A stretch of 64,000 nucleotides of DNA from Owenia fusiformis (GCA_903813345.2 CAIIXF020000012.1:30082184-30146183), one strand, 5' to 3'; numbered from the stretch's first letter, positions 36,001 through 47,648 are shown. A program made the numbers and translations. Notes: generated by a model from the sequence alone, not told the origin.

Positions 36001-38043
36001 CATTCACAAACAAATGAGTTTTTCCATTTAAAATCTAAAAAACAAATGAGAGTTTTATATATCATTTGATGTCTAAAAAATGAGGTATACATTTGCCTCT
36101 AAATGAGGTACACATTTTATATTTTGATTTAGAAACAAATAAGGTAAACAATTTTTATATTTGGTTCTGGAAAGAAATAAAAACGTTTTTCATATTTTAG
36201 ATACACAAAGCATAGAATCAGGGAAGTTGAAGTTGTTACATAATATGCTTCAGAAACAAAATTTTTTGAAAAATTTGGCCATTCAAAAATGACCTATTAT
36301 ATAACAAGCACATCATAAACAATGTGAGAACAAATAGTTAATTGCTTTACCAAGACTCTCTTGTACATCAGCTAGCTTCTCTTCTGCCCTGTCTTTCTCC
36401 TCTCTGGCACTATCAAGTAACTCCTCTAACTCAGATTTATCAGTCGCATTACGATATTGCTCTAATTCAACGACCTTTGACCTCTCATTTTCCAAAAGAG
36501 TCTTATAGCGTTGAATCTCAACTTGATCGTTGGCAATTGTTTCTTTATATTCCAATAATTGTTTGTCGAGTACTTTCTTATCTGCGGAGATGCTTTCATT
36601 TTTAGATTCAAGAATGAGGACTTTATCGCGCAGTGCGGTGACTGCATCTTGCATTTCGTTGTTGTCTCTTTCGTAATGATGCAACGCACTACTCAATTCA
36701 TCCTGTTTGAGAAATAACTCATCACGCTCAATTTGTGCACTTTTAATCAACTCAATAAGCTGGAGTTCTCTCTCGGATAAATTCCCAGGGGAACAGGTGG
36801 TATCGCTCCCACCCCAAAGGAGATTTTTCAAATGCTCAATTTGCATTCGCCCATTTTCAAGTTTTTCAGTCTGTGAGCATAATGATTCTAAAAGTACGGC
36901 TCTCTCATCTGCCAGTTTATCATTCTCATTTTGGAGGCAGTTAACAGTATCTTGTAGTTCGGTTAATTCTTGTATTGTCGCTTGAAGCTCCTCGCTCGTG
37001 CTATAATGCGTCTCCTCCATTTGTAAAATCCGATCGTGCAAACACGCAACCGATATCTCACTCGTAGCTTCACTACTTTTATTACTTTGTTTATCCCAGT
37101 TAGAATTATCCAGCGAAATAGACGAGGGATGATCGGGAGTACCAATTGTACATCTATCGAGATCATCGATCGAATCCCCTGTTCCAGTGTTGGATTTCTC
37201 GATTGAATCAGATCTACGATGATCGCCTGAATCATCAGCATTGTCAGTATCGTCTGATTTATTTTTATTCAATTGAGATAATTTTTCGGCATCTGTCTGC
37301 TCGATTTTTATTCCTAGTTCAAGCAGACGATCTTTTAGTTGTTTATTTTCAGATTTTGTCATCTCAATCTCTTCAACTTTATCCTTAGATGGGACTTGCT
37401 CGCGAAGATTTTTTACTTCATATTTCAATTTTTCAGTATCTGCCTTCCTAGTTTCTGCAATCTGGATAAGTTCAGAGATGCGTCGCTCTAGAGCCATTTT
37501 TTCTTTTTCAAAACTGGCTAAAAGTTCAGCATTATAAGCCATAACATTAGCGGGCGCAGAAGATCTCTGCCGCGTTGACCCTTTCTTGGTCATATTCTGA
37601 GTACTAGAAGCTTTTCGTATCGACACTGGAGTTTTCTCACTTGCTGGCGTACCTACTTTATCCATATTTTGCGTACTAGATGCCTTACGTATTGGAGCAC
37701 CATTTCGTTGCATTTTTCTTGGTGTTGATTTATACTGCAGATTTTCCTTGTTTCCACGGAGATCTTTCTCAGGTTGTATCCCAAGACTTGACGTAGGTCG
37801 AGTTTGCATCAACGATGCAATGTTTGCTTTTCGACGTAAAGTACTCGCTAAATTGTCATGACTCTTGCTTAGATTTTTCGATAATTTCGATCCAATAGGA
37901 GATACTTGTTTCTCAACAGATGGCGCCCTCTTGTGACCATTTGTAGGGTCAGGGTTAGTTTTTTCCAATGGGGCTTTTGATTGGCTACTGCTTGAAGGAG
38001 GTGGTTTACCAGAAGACGCGGGCGTCTTTGCTTGTTTCTTCAT
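30067..38043 (-). CDS. SPECC1L: Cytospin-A / SPECC1L-family cytoskeletal protein, complete coding region
   Basis: Cytospins are coiled-coil, calponin-homology proteins that link actin, microtubules and adherens junctions and affect cytokinesis and cell migration. Eight coding exons join in frame: 36351-38043, 35821-35969, 35214-35381, 34374-34503, 33110-33767, 30890-30992, 30504-30680, 30067-30165 (stop TGA); 1058 residues against about 1117 in human. Residues 1-180 are a basic Ser/Pro-rich region. A long coiled coil holds the hallmark [20 protein letters not shown] and [10 protein letters not shown]. Exon 34374 has the conserved [14 protein letters not shown] Ser-rich linker with KTLIANLED follows. 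Residues 935-1058 form the CH domain ([53 protein letters not shown]). The initiating ATG follows an acceptor near 38077, so upstream noncoding exons exist. SPECC1L is preferred over SPECC1 because of the UPB1 linkage; invertebrates may have a single ancestral gene. Confidence 0.94.
30267..30380. mobile_element. Short MITE with 'TATCRCACTTT' ends, copy 1
   Basis: Ends GTGATAAATATCACACTTTG and CTTTTTCAAAGTGTGAT are inverted, with AGCACAAGA before the right end. Larger relatives lie at 31371-32836, 34588-35044 and (left part) 47425-47575. It lies in a SPECC1L intron. Confidence 0.55.
31127..31217 (-). repeat. Dispersed short repeat 'CACCACCTGCC', copy 2 (degenerate)
   Basis: Contains CCACCTGCCAACCACTGAAC, CCCCAAAAAAGT and TATGTCACCACTTGTAGTGG. 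Similar to the copies at 35642 and 49380. Located in a SPECC1L intron. Confidence 0.4.
31371..32836. mobile_element. Composite element with 603-base internal tandem duplication
   Basis: Outer ends GATAAATATCGCACTTTGAA and TTTTTCAAAGTGCGATA are inverted. Inside, blocks such as GACCTCAGTAGGTGTTTTGT recur at 31617 and 32220 (period about 603), and AAAATTCAAAATGGCCGCC and AACCTAATCAGATCTTGGCA recur several times. A GC-only run of CCCGCCCG-type units lies at 32740-32790, just inside the right end. ORFs here come from the repeats. It lies in the SPECC1L intron between exons 33110 and 30890. Confidence 0.6.
34130..34305 (+). repeat. Dispersed 'GGCGGATCC' repeat, copy 2
   Basis: AGTGGCGGATCCAGGAACC, a G run, then alternating TTTTGGGCCCC and GGGCCCAAATTTTG phrases. 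Related to 812-1015. It lies in a SPECC1L intron, about 70 bases 3' of exon 34374-34503. Confidence 0.5.
34588..35044. mobile_element. MITE of the 'TATCRCACTTT' family, copy 3
   Basis: Left end GAGTGACAAATAACACATTT and right end AATATACCACTTTGAAAAGG, with the family phrases CAGCATGCCCAAAACCTAAT and AGCAGCACAAGATGA inside. Diverged from the other copies. It lies in a SPECC1L intron. Confidence 0.5.
35090..35213 (-). repeat. Tandem duplication of the 3' part of SPECC1L exon 3 and its donor
   Basis: The last approximately 50 exon bases of 35214-35381, the donor and about 35 intron bases are repeated directly downstream in transcription. The extra copy reads [15 protein letters not shown] and then TAA, where the real exon has CAA (Gln) before the donor GTAGGT. 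The duplicate keeps its own GTAGGTGTG donor. Confidence 0.8.
35642..35797 (+). repeat. Dispersed short repeat 'CACCACCTGCCATTTGTTACAG', copy 3
   Basis: Best-preserved copy: head TAACAAGGCAATAATATGC, ACCACCTGTCATTTGTTACA, CCAAACGCCAAACATC, CCCCCAAAAAGTTGGAGAC and tail AGTGATGGTGCC. It ends about 25 bases before SPECC1L exon 35821-35969. Confidence 0.6.
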
Positions 38044-38212
38044 GCTGTAGGTTAAACCCTATGCAGGTGGAAATTCCTGAAAATATACAGAAAAATTGTG
38101 TTATATACAGTAATTTGGCAAAGTAAATATAATTTTGCAATATCAATATGGTTTAACAATTATGTTATTATATAATCTAGAACTTTAATGTCCTATAATT
38201 CAAAATGTTCAT

Positions 38213-38250
38213 ACGAGGGTTGTTCATAAAGTAAGGTGCACTTTCATCTC
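38213..38250 (+). repeat. Mariner-like terminal repeat remnant
   Basis: TACGAGGGTTGTTCATAAAG, TAAGGTGCACTTTC; compare 1399. No partner end or transposase was identified nearby. The 154-codon ORF starting at 38328 runs into a minisatellite and is not supported as a gene. Confidence 0.4.
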
Positions 38251-38651
38251 ATTTCAAAAATATACATCCAAACAATGTTAAATTTTTGTTTTCATAGATC
38301 CTTATTTATTCAATCTAAATTTAGGATTTGGCTTTTACTCAAGTACTGTTTAAAAGAGATTCCCCTTTTAATCTTGGAATAAAACTTGGATATTATAATA
38401 ACAATGGTATCTTAACTGTATTTAAAAATTATTTGACAGCTGTATCTGTATCCACTCTCAAGCTATCATGTGCTTTGATCATATTACATGAGTGTTACAA
38501 GGATTTTGCACTCCATAACCTGATATCCAAAAACTTTAAAAGTACAGTAAAATCTGTGTATATTCAACATTTATTGTCAAGAAAAAAGGTTGTGTTCACT
38601 ACAGAGGGTAATTTATGCAGAAGTCAGAAGAGTAGAGAAATGAGGGTGTCC

Positions 38652-38993
38652 AATGGAGACTGGGGCTCAATAGAGACTGGGGTTCAACAGAGACTGGGGT
38701 TCAATAGGGACTGGGGTTCAATAGAGACTGGGGTTCAACAGAGACTGGGGTTCAATAGAGACTGGGGTTCAATAGAGACTGGGGTTCAATAGAGACTGGG
38801 GCTAAATAGAGACTGGGGTTCAATAGAGACTGGGGCTCAATAGAGACTGGGGTTCAATAGAGACTGGGGCGCAATAGAGACTGGGGTTCAATAGAGACTG
38901 GGGCTCAATAGAGACTAGGGTTCAATAGAGACTGGGGCTCAATAGAGACTGGGGTTTAATAGAGACTGGGGTTCAATAGAGACTGGGGTTCAC
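38652..38993 (+). repeat. 17-base minisatellite, about 20 copies
   Basis: Unit TTCAATAGAGACTGGGG, with variants GCTCAAT, GTTCAAC and GTTTAAT. It lies about 0.6 kb upstream of the SPECC1L start codon, in the presumed 5' intron. Confidence 0.9.
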
Positions 38994-39448
38994 TAAAACA
39001 GTTTTTTCTGTTATACTTCATGTACATTTATTGTATACTGTATACTCATTTGTTTTCCAACACAATTCACTGCAATTTCAACATTCAACAAGCCTTAAAA
39101 TGTTCCTTGTAAGTTGGTACTCAAGACATTCAGCAAAGGTCTGGAAGTATTTATGTGTTTTCCAAACAAAATTAGACAAAATAACCTGCCAGTAAATCTT
39201 TCTAATAGATTTTACCTGATATAATACCCTGATCTCATCAGATAGTACACCGCCCTCTAACTACAACCGAATATTTAACAGCAAGGATTTAAACCAATCA
39301 CAGAGCATCAAATAGCTAAATGCTTATATATTTACAGATATATAACAGTAGAACCTGTCTAATCTGGACACTACTGGAACCAGGCAAAAGTATGCAGATT
39401 AGATTAGCAGGTGTTCGCATTTTGAGTTTCTTTAATGTGGTACATGTA

Positions 39449-40083
39449 TAGGGTGTCTCAAAAAAATGTGCCCAAAAGTATATCAATAGCATAGACAAAC
39501 CAATCAATATCTTCAGACATTTTTTGCATGGTCATGTAGTCAAAACATGAAAGTTTTTTCCTCTAGACACAGTTTTTAATTCAGTTTTGCCTTTTTGATA
39601 CTTTAACCCATTACCTTTTGCACCACATATTCAACGTAAACTCATATTTCGATTATAGAAGTTCCTTGCTACTACATTGTTCATCACATTTGATATTTCT
39701 CGTAGAATGTTTTGATTTCTGTTCAGATGCTGGTCTTAAGTTGTTCAAGGTCTCTTAGCTTGGGTTTAGCATAAAAATGGTCCTTCAAATAGCCCCAGAG
39801 AAATCCAAAACATCCCACAGATATTATTATCAAATGTGATGAACAATGTAACAGTAAGGATACAGGCTGTCAATCGAAATACGAGGTTACATTGATTGTG
39901 TGGTGTAAAAGGTAAAGGGTTAAAGCATCAAAAAGGCAAGACTGAAATAAAAATGGTGTATTGGAGAGAAAACTTTCATGTTTTGGCGACATGAAAATGC
40001 AAAAAATATCTGAAAATATTGATCGGTTTATCTGTGCTGTTGATATACTTTTGGGTAAATTTTTTTGATTTTGAGACACCTTG
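39449..40083. mobile_element. Mariner-type foldback MITE (635 bases)
   Basis: Left end TAGGGTGTCTCAAAAAAATG and right end GATTTTGAGACACCTTG, both bordered by TA. The arms share AAAAGTATATCAA, ATGAAAGTTTT and CTTTTTGATGCTTTAACCC-like stretches in inverted order. It has the same end type as 26727-27463 but a different interior. Confidence 0.7.
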
Positions 40084-40888
40084 TATTCTATGGTACTGAA
40101 AAAAGCATTCATTCGTAGAGCTGTTCAGATGGGAAAGTGTTTGGGTATAGAGCTTGTTTGATTGGTACCAGGGTATAAAGTTTTACTGCAACCCCATTAT
40201 TTAAAGCTAACGAAAGGTCCTGATACCCCACTGAGTTTACATGGTTCATGGGTTATCATAAGAGTGTCAACCAGGAAACTGTCTCTTGTAAAGGGTATCA
40301 TAATATCCGAGATTATCTCACACTGGGAGCTTTATCATGGCTCAGCTGTATGTTATGCATTATTAAGGGTGCCTGATCTCAAGGTATGCCAAGATAAAAT
40401 CAATTAAGCCAACATGGTCTGACCTTGTCCAACTCATATTTGGCCAACATTCAGTTATAATTATGTTGAACATCATAGGGATGTGGGTAAATCATATTAA
40501 CAGACATGGATGGCTCAAATCTAGCCCGAAAATTTCCCCAAAATTTTAAAATCATAATAGTCTGCAATTTACAGTACAGATAGGCTAGCTAAGTCGATAC
40601 AAACTTTTCTGTTTATATTTCAACTTGAAAATGTATTCCAACTTGAAATATCAAGTACGGTTTGTTTTTATTTTTGTTTAGTGGGAGGGGGGTGAGGAAA
40701 GAGAAATTTACTAGCAATGTTAACAAGTGGCACTTGATATAAAGATAAACAGATGTAAACACCTACTTTACACCAAGACTTCCCAGATTCATGAACAGTA
40801 GCCTAGTATAAGAAATAATTTTCAGGAATACAACAAATTCCAAAATTCCATATTTGATAAAATCATGGTATAACATATATATATATAT

Positions 40889-41012
40889 AAGGTATTAAGA
40901 TGCAAAATATCATCACCTGCCATTTGTTACAGATGCCAAATGCTGACTGCAAAATGCCTAAATGATCCACGAAAAAGTTAGAGACACGATATGTCACCAC
41001 TTATTTCCATAC
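40889..41012 (+). repeat. Dispersed short repeat 'CACCACCTGCCATTTGTTACAG', copy 4
   Basis: GATGCAAAATATCATCACCT, GCCATTTGTTACAGATGCC, GAAAAAGTTAGAGACACG, ATATGTCACCACTTA. Preceded by a short AT dinucleotide run. Confidence 0.55.
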
Positions 41013-41659
41013 CTAGATCTAAACATGCTCCTTTCATGATCAGTCCCTTCTTCATAGATGAGTCAGCAAATGATCAATCTTATATATCACTAACTTTACT
41101 TTGTTACCAATATCCAATACATATCAATCTCAAGAACTTAAAAAATGCTATTTCTAATTAAAGTTAAACATACAAATAAAATAAAATATATGTAAAGTTA
41201 TTTCCTTACTAAAATATAAATATGCTCCAATCATGATCCAATCCTTCTCAATAGTCGAGTCAGCAATGAACATTCGGATATATCTCGAACTTTACTTTCT
41301 TATCCATATCCAATTACGTATTTAATTTATATGCTCGATTCATGATCCAATCTTTCTAATGAATAGTTGACTCAGTTATGAACAATCTTATCTCCGCATT
41401 CAGATTTTTTATCAATATCAAATATGTATAGCCTACTCAAGTACTTCAAAAATGTTATTTCTGTTAGATAGCAATGATTACCTCACTCAAGTAAAAAACT
41501 AGTGTCATATTTTCTGACACAATGATTAACACAATATTATATATTGTTAGTACCTCAGTTGAAATACTCGATTTTGATTGGTCAACGAGCGGTGAATAAT
41601 TTTAACTGTACACCACGCAATGCATTGCCGGTGAATAATATTCCCAGCATTCCACTAAA

Positions 41660-41950
41660 ATGACGTCATTATCAGACGATAAAATGGCCGCCGCTAGCAC
41701 TAGCCGTTTCAAAAATGTTGAAGATGAGGATATTATTATTCTCTTAGAGAGTAAAGACAGTCAAAATACGAAGAAAAATCTAAAACTTTGTACAAAGCTT
41801 TTAGTGGACTTCGCCCAGGAGAGTAATTTGACTCCATTGAGTGAACTTACTGCCGATATACTGAAATACAACATGAACGTCTCGAGGGTCTGGATCCAAC
41901 TTCAAGTCAACTTCAAGGGTCAGAAAAATCTAAGATATTCTTCGGACTAA
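41660..41950 (+). pseudogene. Fragment resembling the N-terminal domain of Crypton-like/DUF3504 proteins
   Basis: A 96-codon ORF (MTSLSDDKMAAASTSRFKNV, then EDEDIIILLESKDSQNTKKN). The pattern 'RF.nV.deeI..LLE.Kds.NTKK' is typical of the N-terminal helical domain of Crypton-derived tyrosine-recombinase-like genes, which are numerous in marine invertebrates. The ORF ends soon after, next to a hairpin, with no recombinase core in the window. It is either a truncated copy or a first exon. The match is from memory of the motif, not from a search. Confidence 0.35.
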
Positions 41951-41952
41951 CA

Positions 41953-42092
41953 AAACAATTATAGACCTCTCCATTCGGTTTACTGTCAAAATTATATCCC
42001 TCGACTGTAAACCTCGACCTACGGTCTCGGTTTACAGTCTCGGGATATAATTTTGACAGTAAACCTCTGGAGAGGTCAATAATTGTATATTG
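41953..42092. repeat. Hairpin of about 140 bases
   Basis: ACAATTATAGACCTCTCCAT and GGTTTACTGTCAAAATTATA pair with their complements on the right (GAGAGGTCAATAATTGT), around a centre TAAACCTCGACC/GGTCTCGGTTTA. It directly follows the Crypton-like ORF and supplies part of its last codons' downstream context. Confidence 0.75.
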
Positions 42093-42296
42093 TACTTTAA
42101 ACTGAAAACCTGCTTTATGTTGCATTAGTCCCTTTGAAAACCCCAATTTTCCACCTCTCTTCCTCAATATTAAGATAATGATCGATAGAGTAGGAAAAAA
42201 AAGAAGGGAGTGGGAGGGGGACTTCAAAATAAGCAACAGTAGCAAAATCATTGAATGTTTTCTACCTACGATTTTTCTAGGGTACAAAACTCACAT

Positions 42297-42900
42297 ACCG
42301 TATTCTCTGTAATTAGCGCCCAGGGCGTTTAGAAAATTGAAAATACATTATTTAGACCATTCTAATAAGCGCCCATGTATGAAAGAAATCAGAAATCCCG
42401 AGGAATTTCATGTATGGCAATTTTTCTTGACAAGAAAGCATTTTCTTCAACATATTTTTATAATAATATGACAAGTGCTGTTATTGGAGAGAATACGGTA
42501 AAGATTGCTTAGACAATATTGACAGTGGTTGAAGACCCGTCTATGTCTAATTTATTTCCGACGCGCCCACTTTGTCATTATCGCCGATTACCTTCAATAT
42601 TTCCACTAGAGACTGCTGGATATCGATCTAAAGTTATACATTATTTCTAATTTGATGACAGATCATCATTATTCGTGCAAAAGTCGTGTAAAAGTCGAGA
42701 AACATTAAAAAGAAACCAGAAAGTTCACGACCTTGACATGCGCAGAACATCTGCGCAGTAGCTTTTGAAATTTCTGAATGCTGATAAAGAACAATTCCTT
42801 CATTCATTATGGATTATTATGATTCCTCGATGTTTCTTGAACTTTGTGAAGCGGGGTGGGCGCTTATTAGAGAGTGGGCGGTGATTACAGAGAATACGGT
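42297..42900. mobile_element. DNA transposon remnant with ACCGTATTCTCTGTAAT ends
   Basis: The left end ACCGTATTCTCTGTAATTAG followed by CGCCC is mirrored on the right by GGGCG, then GTGATTACAGAGAATACGGT. An internal GAGAATACGGT copy near 42490 suggests rearrangement. It has no transposase. Superfamily unassigned. Confidence 0.65.
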
Positions 42901-43129
42901 AATTAAAGTTGATCAAAACATGCAACTGTTTCACGATTCTTTTCATCTCAAGTACTGTACATGTATGTGCAGTGGCCAAGACTCAAAACTTTTAAGTAGA
43001 TGGAACACTCACTAATGCTCCAATGTTAGGAAAAAAATCAAAATAAAATCTGTACCATCTTGATAAACCACTCCCCTTACCTGTAAACTCTATTCCTGGC
43101 ATATTCCCTTTCTTAATTTGCAGCTCAAA

Positions 43130-43660
43130 AAGTTCCATTGAGTCATCTAATCTATCCAGCAATCCATTATCGATATCATATCATATCGTATCAGATCTCT
43201 CTTTTCAAACTGCATGTATCAATATATGCCTTCTCGAAAGGAACTGGCAGTAGACTGTGATCTCTTACATGCCGACAAATGTCCTTTTTATTTTTACTGA
43301 CTTATATAGTGTTCCTGAGTCATCTAATTTATCCAGCAATCCTTATGATACACATCATATCGTATTAGATCAGTTCTCTGTTTCAAAGTACATGTATCAA
43401 TATATGCCTTCTCAAAAGGAACTGATCTTTTACATGCCGACAAAATGTCCTTTTTATTTTCGCTGACCTAATATAATGTTCCCAACTCATCTAATCTGTC
43501 CAGCAACCTATTCTAATACTCCTATCAGCTCTGTTTTTATCAAACTAATACTGATAGGCTTTCTTGAAAGGAATGTTCTGATACTAGGCTATGATCTCTT
43601 ACATGCCTACAAAATGTCCTTTTTATTTTTACTGACTGAATATAGCTCTACTTAATCAAC
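43130..43660 (+). repeat. Tandem repeat of about 167 bases, about three copies
   Basis: CTTACATGCCGACAAAATGT followed by CCTTTTTATTTT recurs at about 43264, 43431 and 43599, with CATCTAAT..ATCCAGCAA and ATGCCTTCTCGAAAGGAACT blocks in each unit. Divergence rises towards the right. Noncoding. Confidence 0.7.
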
Positions 43661-44821
43661 TAATCTATTAGAGAGCATTAGTCCGGCTTTCCACGTTGGT
43701 ATTTAGACTGTACAAAGTCTAATCCATATGAAACATTATAAATTATGTTCAGCCTTTTTACAACAAAGTAATCTCTGCATATGCTACTGGTAGCCTTTAT
43801 ATTACGGCTGAATTCCCCAAATATTACAATTTAGGCACTTTACCATTAACTACCATCCATCCTATGTACACTATTTCTATATGTTGTTGTTATTTGAAAT
43901 TAAAAGTCAAATCGGCTCTTTATGCTTTAAACTGTCTCCTGGGCTATTTAACATTGTCCCATTGTCTCCTTAAGGAAAGAAGATCAATCCCAGCATTCTT
44001 AGAGCTCCCATTTTCTCCTTAAGGAGTCTCCTAGTTAAGTTTCCAATTACTTCACTTATTTGTATCCTGCTATCTGTTTAACTGAAGTCAATTTGTGTAT
44101 TTCAACAAATAATACGTTGCAATCTAAATCACTACTGTACTTTAAAATAGCATATTGCCTTTTTGGCTAACATCAGCATTTAATACACCGAGCCAAGTAA
44201 AATATTGTATTGTTGTTCAGATTCAAACAACGAAGTAATACATTGTGTTTTGAAGAAAAAATTCTTTGTTCATATCAGATAAGATTGCGTCTAGTGGCTT
44301 ATATAAATTATATTAATTACCAGACATTAATTGAATAAAGCTGTCTGTATTCCCTAATGGCACCGATCATGGGATCAATAAAATAAATTATGAATATCTG
44401 AATAATTGCCATACCCCTTGTTTCCAAGTATGATTTATTACAGCATGGATTCCATGAGTTAATTTTTTCCTAAAAAGAAGATCAATTCCAGCATTCTTAA
44501 AGCTCCGTTCTTACGCTATTTAGTTAGTGTGCCAAAGGTTTCAAAAGTGCTTCATATGACCCAGTCGATAAGAACTCACAAATCATATACCAAATTAAAG
44601 CTAAATGTATCAGTTTATTCAATTCACCCTTCATTTGCCTTGTTTAAGGATCACTGTTTTCATGTCCCGTTATTGAAATAACATTAACATAAAATTTTCT
44701 TATGTGATTTTGTTGCTATGGTAGCATCTGAAATATATTGGCCTGATATAGCCGTTGAATGATCAATTTACATAATTTACTATATTTGGATGTCATGGTG
44801 ACATCATAATTGTATATACTC

Positions 44822-45645
44822 TGCACAGGCATATTTCACAATTTCCAAATCATTCCCGTTAAACATGAAACACTGACTTGTAATCATATGCTGTACTATA
44901 CTTTGCAAAGGCATATTTCACAATTACCTGAAAGAGCCCCCATCATAAAATTACTGCACAATTTCCAAAATCATTCCCGTTAAACATGAAACACTGACTT
45001 GCAATCATATGCTGTACTATACTTTGCACAGGCATATTTCACAATTACCTGAAAGAGCCACCATCATAAAATTACTGCACAATTTCCAAAATCATTCCCG
45101 TTAAACATGAAACACTGACTTGCAATCATATGCTGTACTATACTTTGCACAGGCATATTTCACAATTACCTGAAAGAGCCACCATCATGAAATTACTGCA
45201 CAAATTCCAAAATCATTCCCGTTAAACATGAAACACTGACTTGCAATCATATGCTGTACTATACTTTGCAAAGGCATATTTCACAATTACCTGAAAGAGC
45301 CACCATCATGAAATTACTGCACAAATTCCAAAATCATTCCCGTTAAACATGAAACACTGACTTGTAATCATATGCTGTACTATACTTTGCACAGGCATAT
45401 TTCACAATTACCTGAAAGAGCCACCATCATGAAATTACTGCACAAATTCCAAAATCATTCCCGTTAAACATGAAACACTGACTTGCAATCATATGCTGTA
45501 CTATACTTTGCAAAGGCATATTTCACAATTACCTGAAAGAGCCACATCATGAAATTACTGCACAATTTCCCAAATCATTCCCGTTGAACAAGTAACACTG
45601 ACTTGCAATCATATGCTGTACTATACTGTGCAAAGGCATATTGGC
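44822..45645 (+). repeat. 121-base satellite, about seven copies
   Basis: The block GCATATTTCACAATTACCTG recurs with period 121 from 44911 to 45516 (44911, 45032, 45153, 45274, 45395, 45516). There is a shortened first unit at 44829 and a partial last one at 45637. Each unit holds AATCATATGCTGTACTATAC and TTCCCGTTAAACATGAAACA. Units are highly alike, so the expansion is recent. Confidence 0.9.
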
Positions 45646-45649
45646 TGTA

Positions 45650-47420
45650 CATGTAATAGCCCATAGCATTTTGGCAATGTTATATTAGGAAATTACAATC
45701 TACAAACCAAACTTAATACAAGTTACAAAAGTGAACAAGTCAACTGAACAATCAGATTAGATATAAAGTTTAGATCTTAAGATTTATTTGAGCGCCCTCT
45801 TTATGTGATTTAACGATTAAAAAGTATAAAAAAATTATTTCTGATATATATGAAAAAGGTCAATCTTCAGATAAGTATTTGAAATAATGAAAAGCTACAT
45901 ATAAGTTGTGAAAAGTGAGCTGCTTATTTTGATCTCCTTGGCATTGAAATAATCAGGGGCCGCAATCCTTTTAGATTTTGAAATGGGTACCCTAAATGCA
46001 TTCATTCGACTTCACTTCTTAAAAGAGAGCTCCGTCTTCACACTAATTTACAATAAAATTCTCTGATCTCACCGACCGAATGAAAATTTATCGTCAAAAA
46101 CAGACGACTCTTCCTATATATGGTCACTTCCTCTTACATCATCACAGAGTTAATGAGCACGCATTTAGCACTTGTTCCTTCCAGTTCGATGATTTGTTGA
46201 GAAAAGGTCAGCGAGGTAGATTTGAAATAATTTATGACCTGGACTATCCAGGCATCAGTCGTCAGGGCGGAGCTTTGCCCTATGACCATATGAAAATGAG
46301 TACATTGGTAATATAACGGACTTTCTTCGATGGAACAAAAGCAAGGGGCTAAATATATGAATTGCAAATTCATTTACAAAACAAATTCCAAATCGAAGAA
46401 ACTAGACTAATTATAAAAAATTATAATCTGATACTTGACTTGTAAGTAAGTTTAAATCGAGAAAACAAAAATCTTGTAACGTTCAGTCAAAGTAACTAGT
46501 TGTGGAACAGTGAGATAATGTCTAAAATGAACACAGAATAAAACTGGAATGTTGGAAGTCAGTACATCATTTGTTCAAGACTAGCACTAGAGATTGAACC
46601 ATTTGATTCTTAATCCTTGATTTGGCCTCAGTTTTGTCAAAGGGAATTAACTTTTCAAAAAAATTCCAAGGGGGTTCAATACTCATATTTGCCAACTTTG
46701 TCCTTCAATCACTTGAAAAGTGCTTCTATAGAATGGTGAAAAGCTGCATGATTTTGAAAGGATTTTTGACCAAGAAGGGTTCACTCGAACCCCCTGATTT
46801 GAAGGTAACATTTTCTCGACTTTTTGAATCTCGGTTAAATGCCAGATTAACAAATACAAGACCTATTGAAGAAAAAAATCTTAAATGATTCAAATTATTT
46901 TTAAAGAATTAGTGACTTACCTAAACAAACAAGTTCACCCATGCTCAAATTATCTACAACTGACTTATTCGGTTCATTCCCAACTTTAACAATATGGTGG
47001 AGTAATACCAGACAATTCAGATTTTTACATCAAGCTGCAACTGTTCATGACTTATCTTTAAAACCTTCCAAAAAATTCACAGGAGGAGCAATCGTTTATA
47101 AAATCAAAACTTGATCGTGAAAAACTCCCTTAAAATCCCATAATTCTTTAATATCTAGTATTCACTATTGAAGTCCCGTTATACATTTTTCTAAGTTATT
47201 TCCATCAGGAATGTTGTATAAAAAATTTATGATAAAAATATTTGAAAGGACAGACATTTAACGTAATTCCGCATATGTAGAAAATATTTCAAAACCACAC
47301 AGGTTCAAATGTCACTGATTTATCGAGTTGAGATATGTCAACATGTACATGCTGCCATCTATAAATCTGATATATTTAAATTTTTTGTTTGTTAGATTGA
47401 CGATGAGATGGCTTTTTTAG
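45650..47420. other. Stretch without a supported gene
   Basis: AT-rich sequence with a copy of the GCCAGGATTTGCCAA-type repeat at about 46622-46800. ORFs of 70-90 codons near 46080 and 46622 have no recognisable motifs, and the second lies in the repeat. Confidence 0.4.
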
Positions 47421-47424
47421 TTTG

Positions 47425-47575
47425 ACACACAGTGATAAACATCGCACTTAAAAAAGCAAATTGGCTGCCATATTATATCCAGCATGCCCAAAACCTAATC
47501 AGATCTTGGCAAAAGTCTGCTGCTCTTATAATGTGGAAGAATTTCAAGTTGAATGGATAAGCGCCTTACCTTGAA
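47425..47575 (+). repeat. Left part of a 'TATCRCACTTT' family element
   Basis: CACAGTGATAAACATCGCAC, then CAGCATGCCCAAAACCTAAT and TTCAAGTTGAATGGATAAGC as in 31371-32836. No right end was seen. Its right edge meets a possible noncoding exon at 47576. Confidence 0.5.
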
Positions 47576-47648
47576 AGAATCAGTGTTCAGTGTTGGTCGT
47601 GTCTTCTTGATATGTATCTCTTCATCAGTATGCTATGAAGGTTGGCAC
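47576..47648 (-). other. Possible SPECC1L 5' noncoding exon
   Basis: On the minus strand an acceptor CTTTAATTTAG is followed by about 75 bases (starting TGCCAACCTTCATAGC) and a donor TTTCAAG then GTAAGG. It contains stops in all frames checked, so it would be untranslated. The SPECC1L start exon has an acceptor upstream of its ATG, and this is one candidate source. Confidence 0.25.

Noticed and set aside
38328-38792. 154-codon ORF upstream of SPECC1L
   Set aside because: It starts at a non-ATG codon and its last third is the GACTGGGGTTCAATAGA minisatellite; no family resemblance.
40162-40407. 81-codon plus-strand ORF
   Set aside because: No motif, no splice context, and next to the mariner-type MITE; nothing supports coding.
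46080-46373. Overlapping ORFs of about 79 codons on both strands
   Set aside because: No recognisable domain or splice sites; chance open frames are the simplest explanation.
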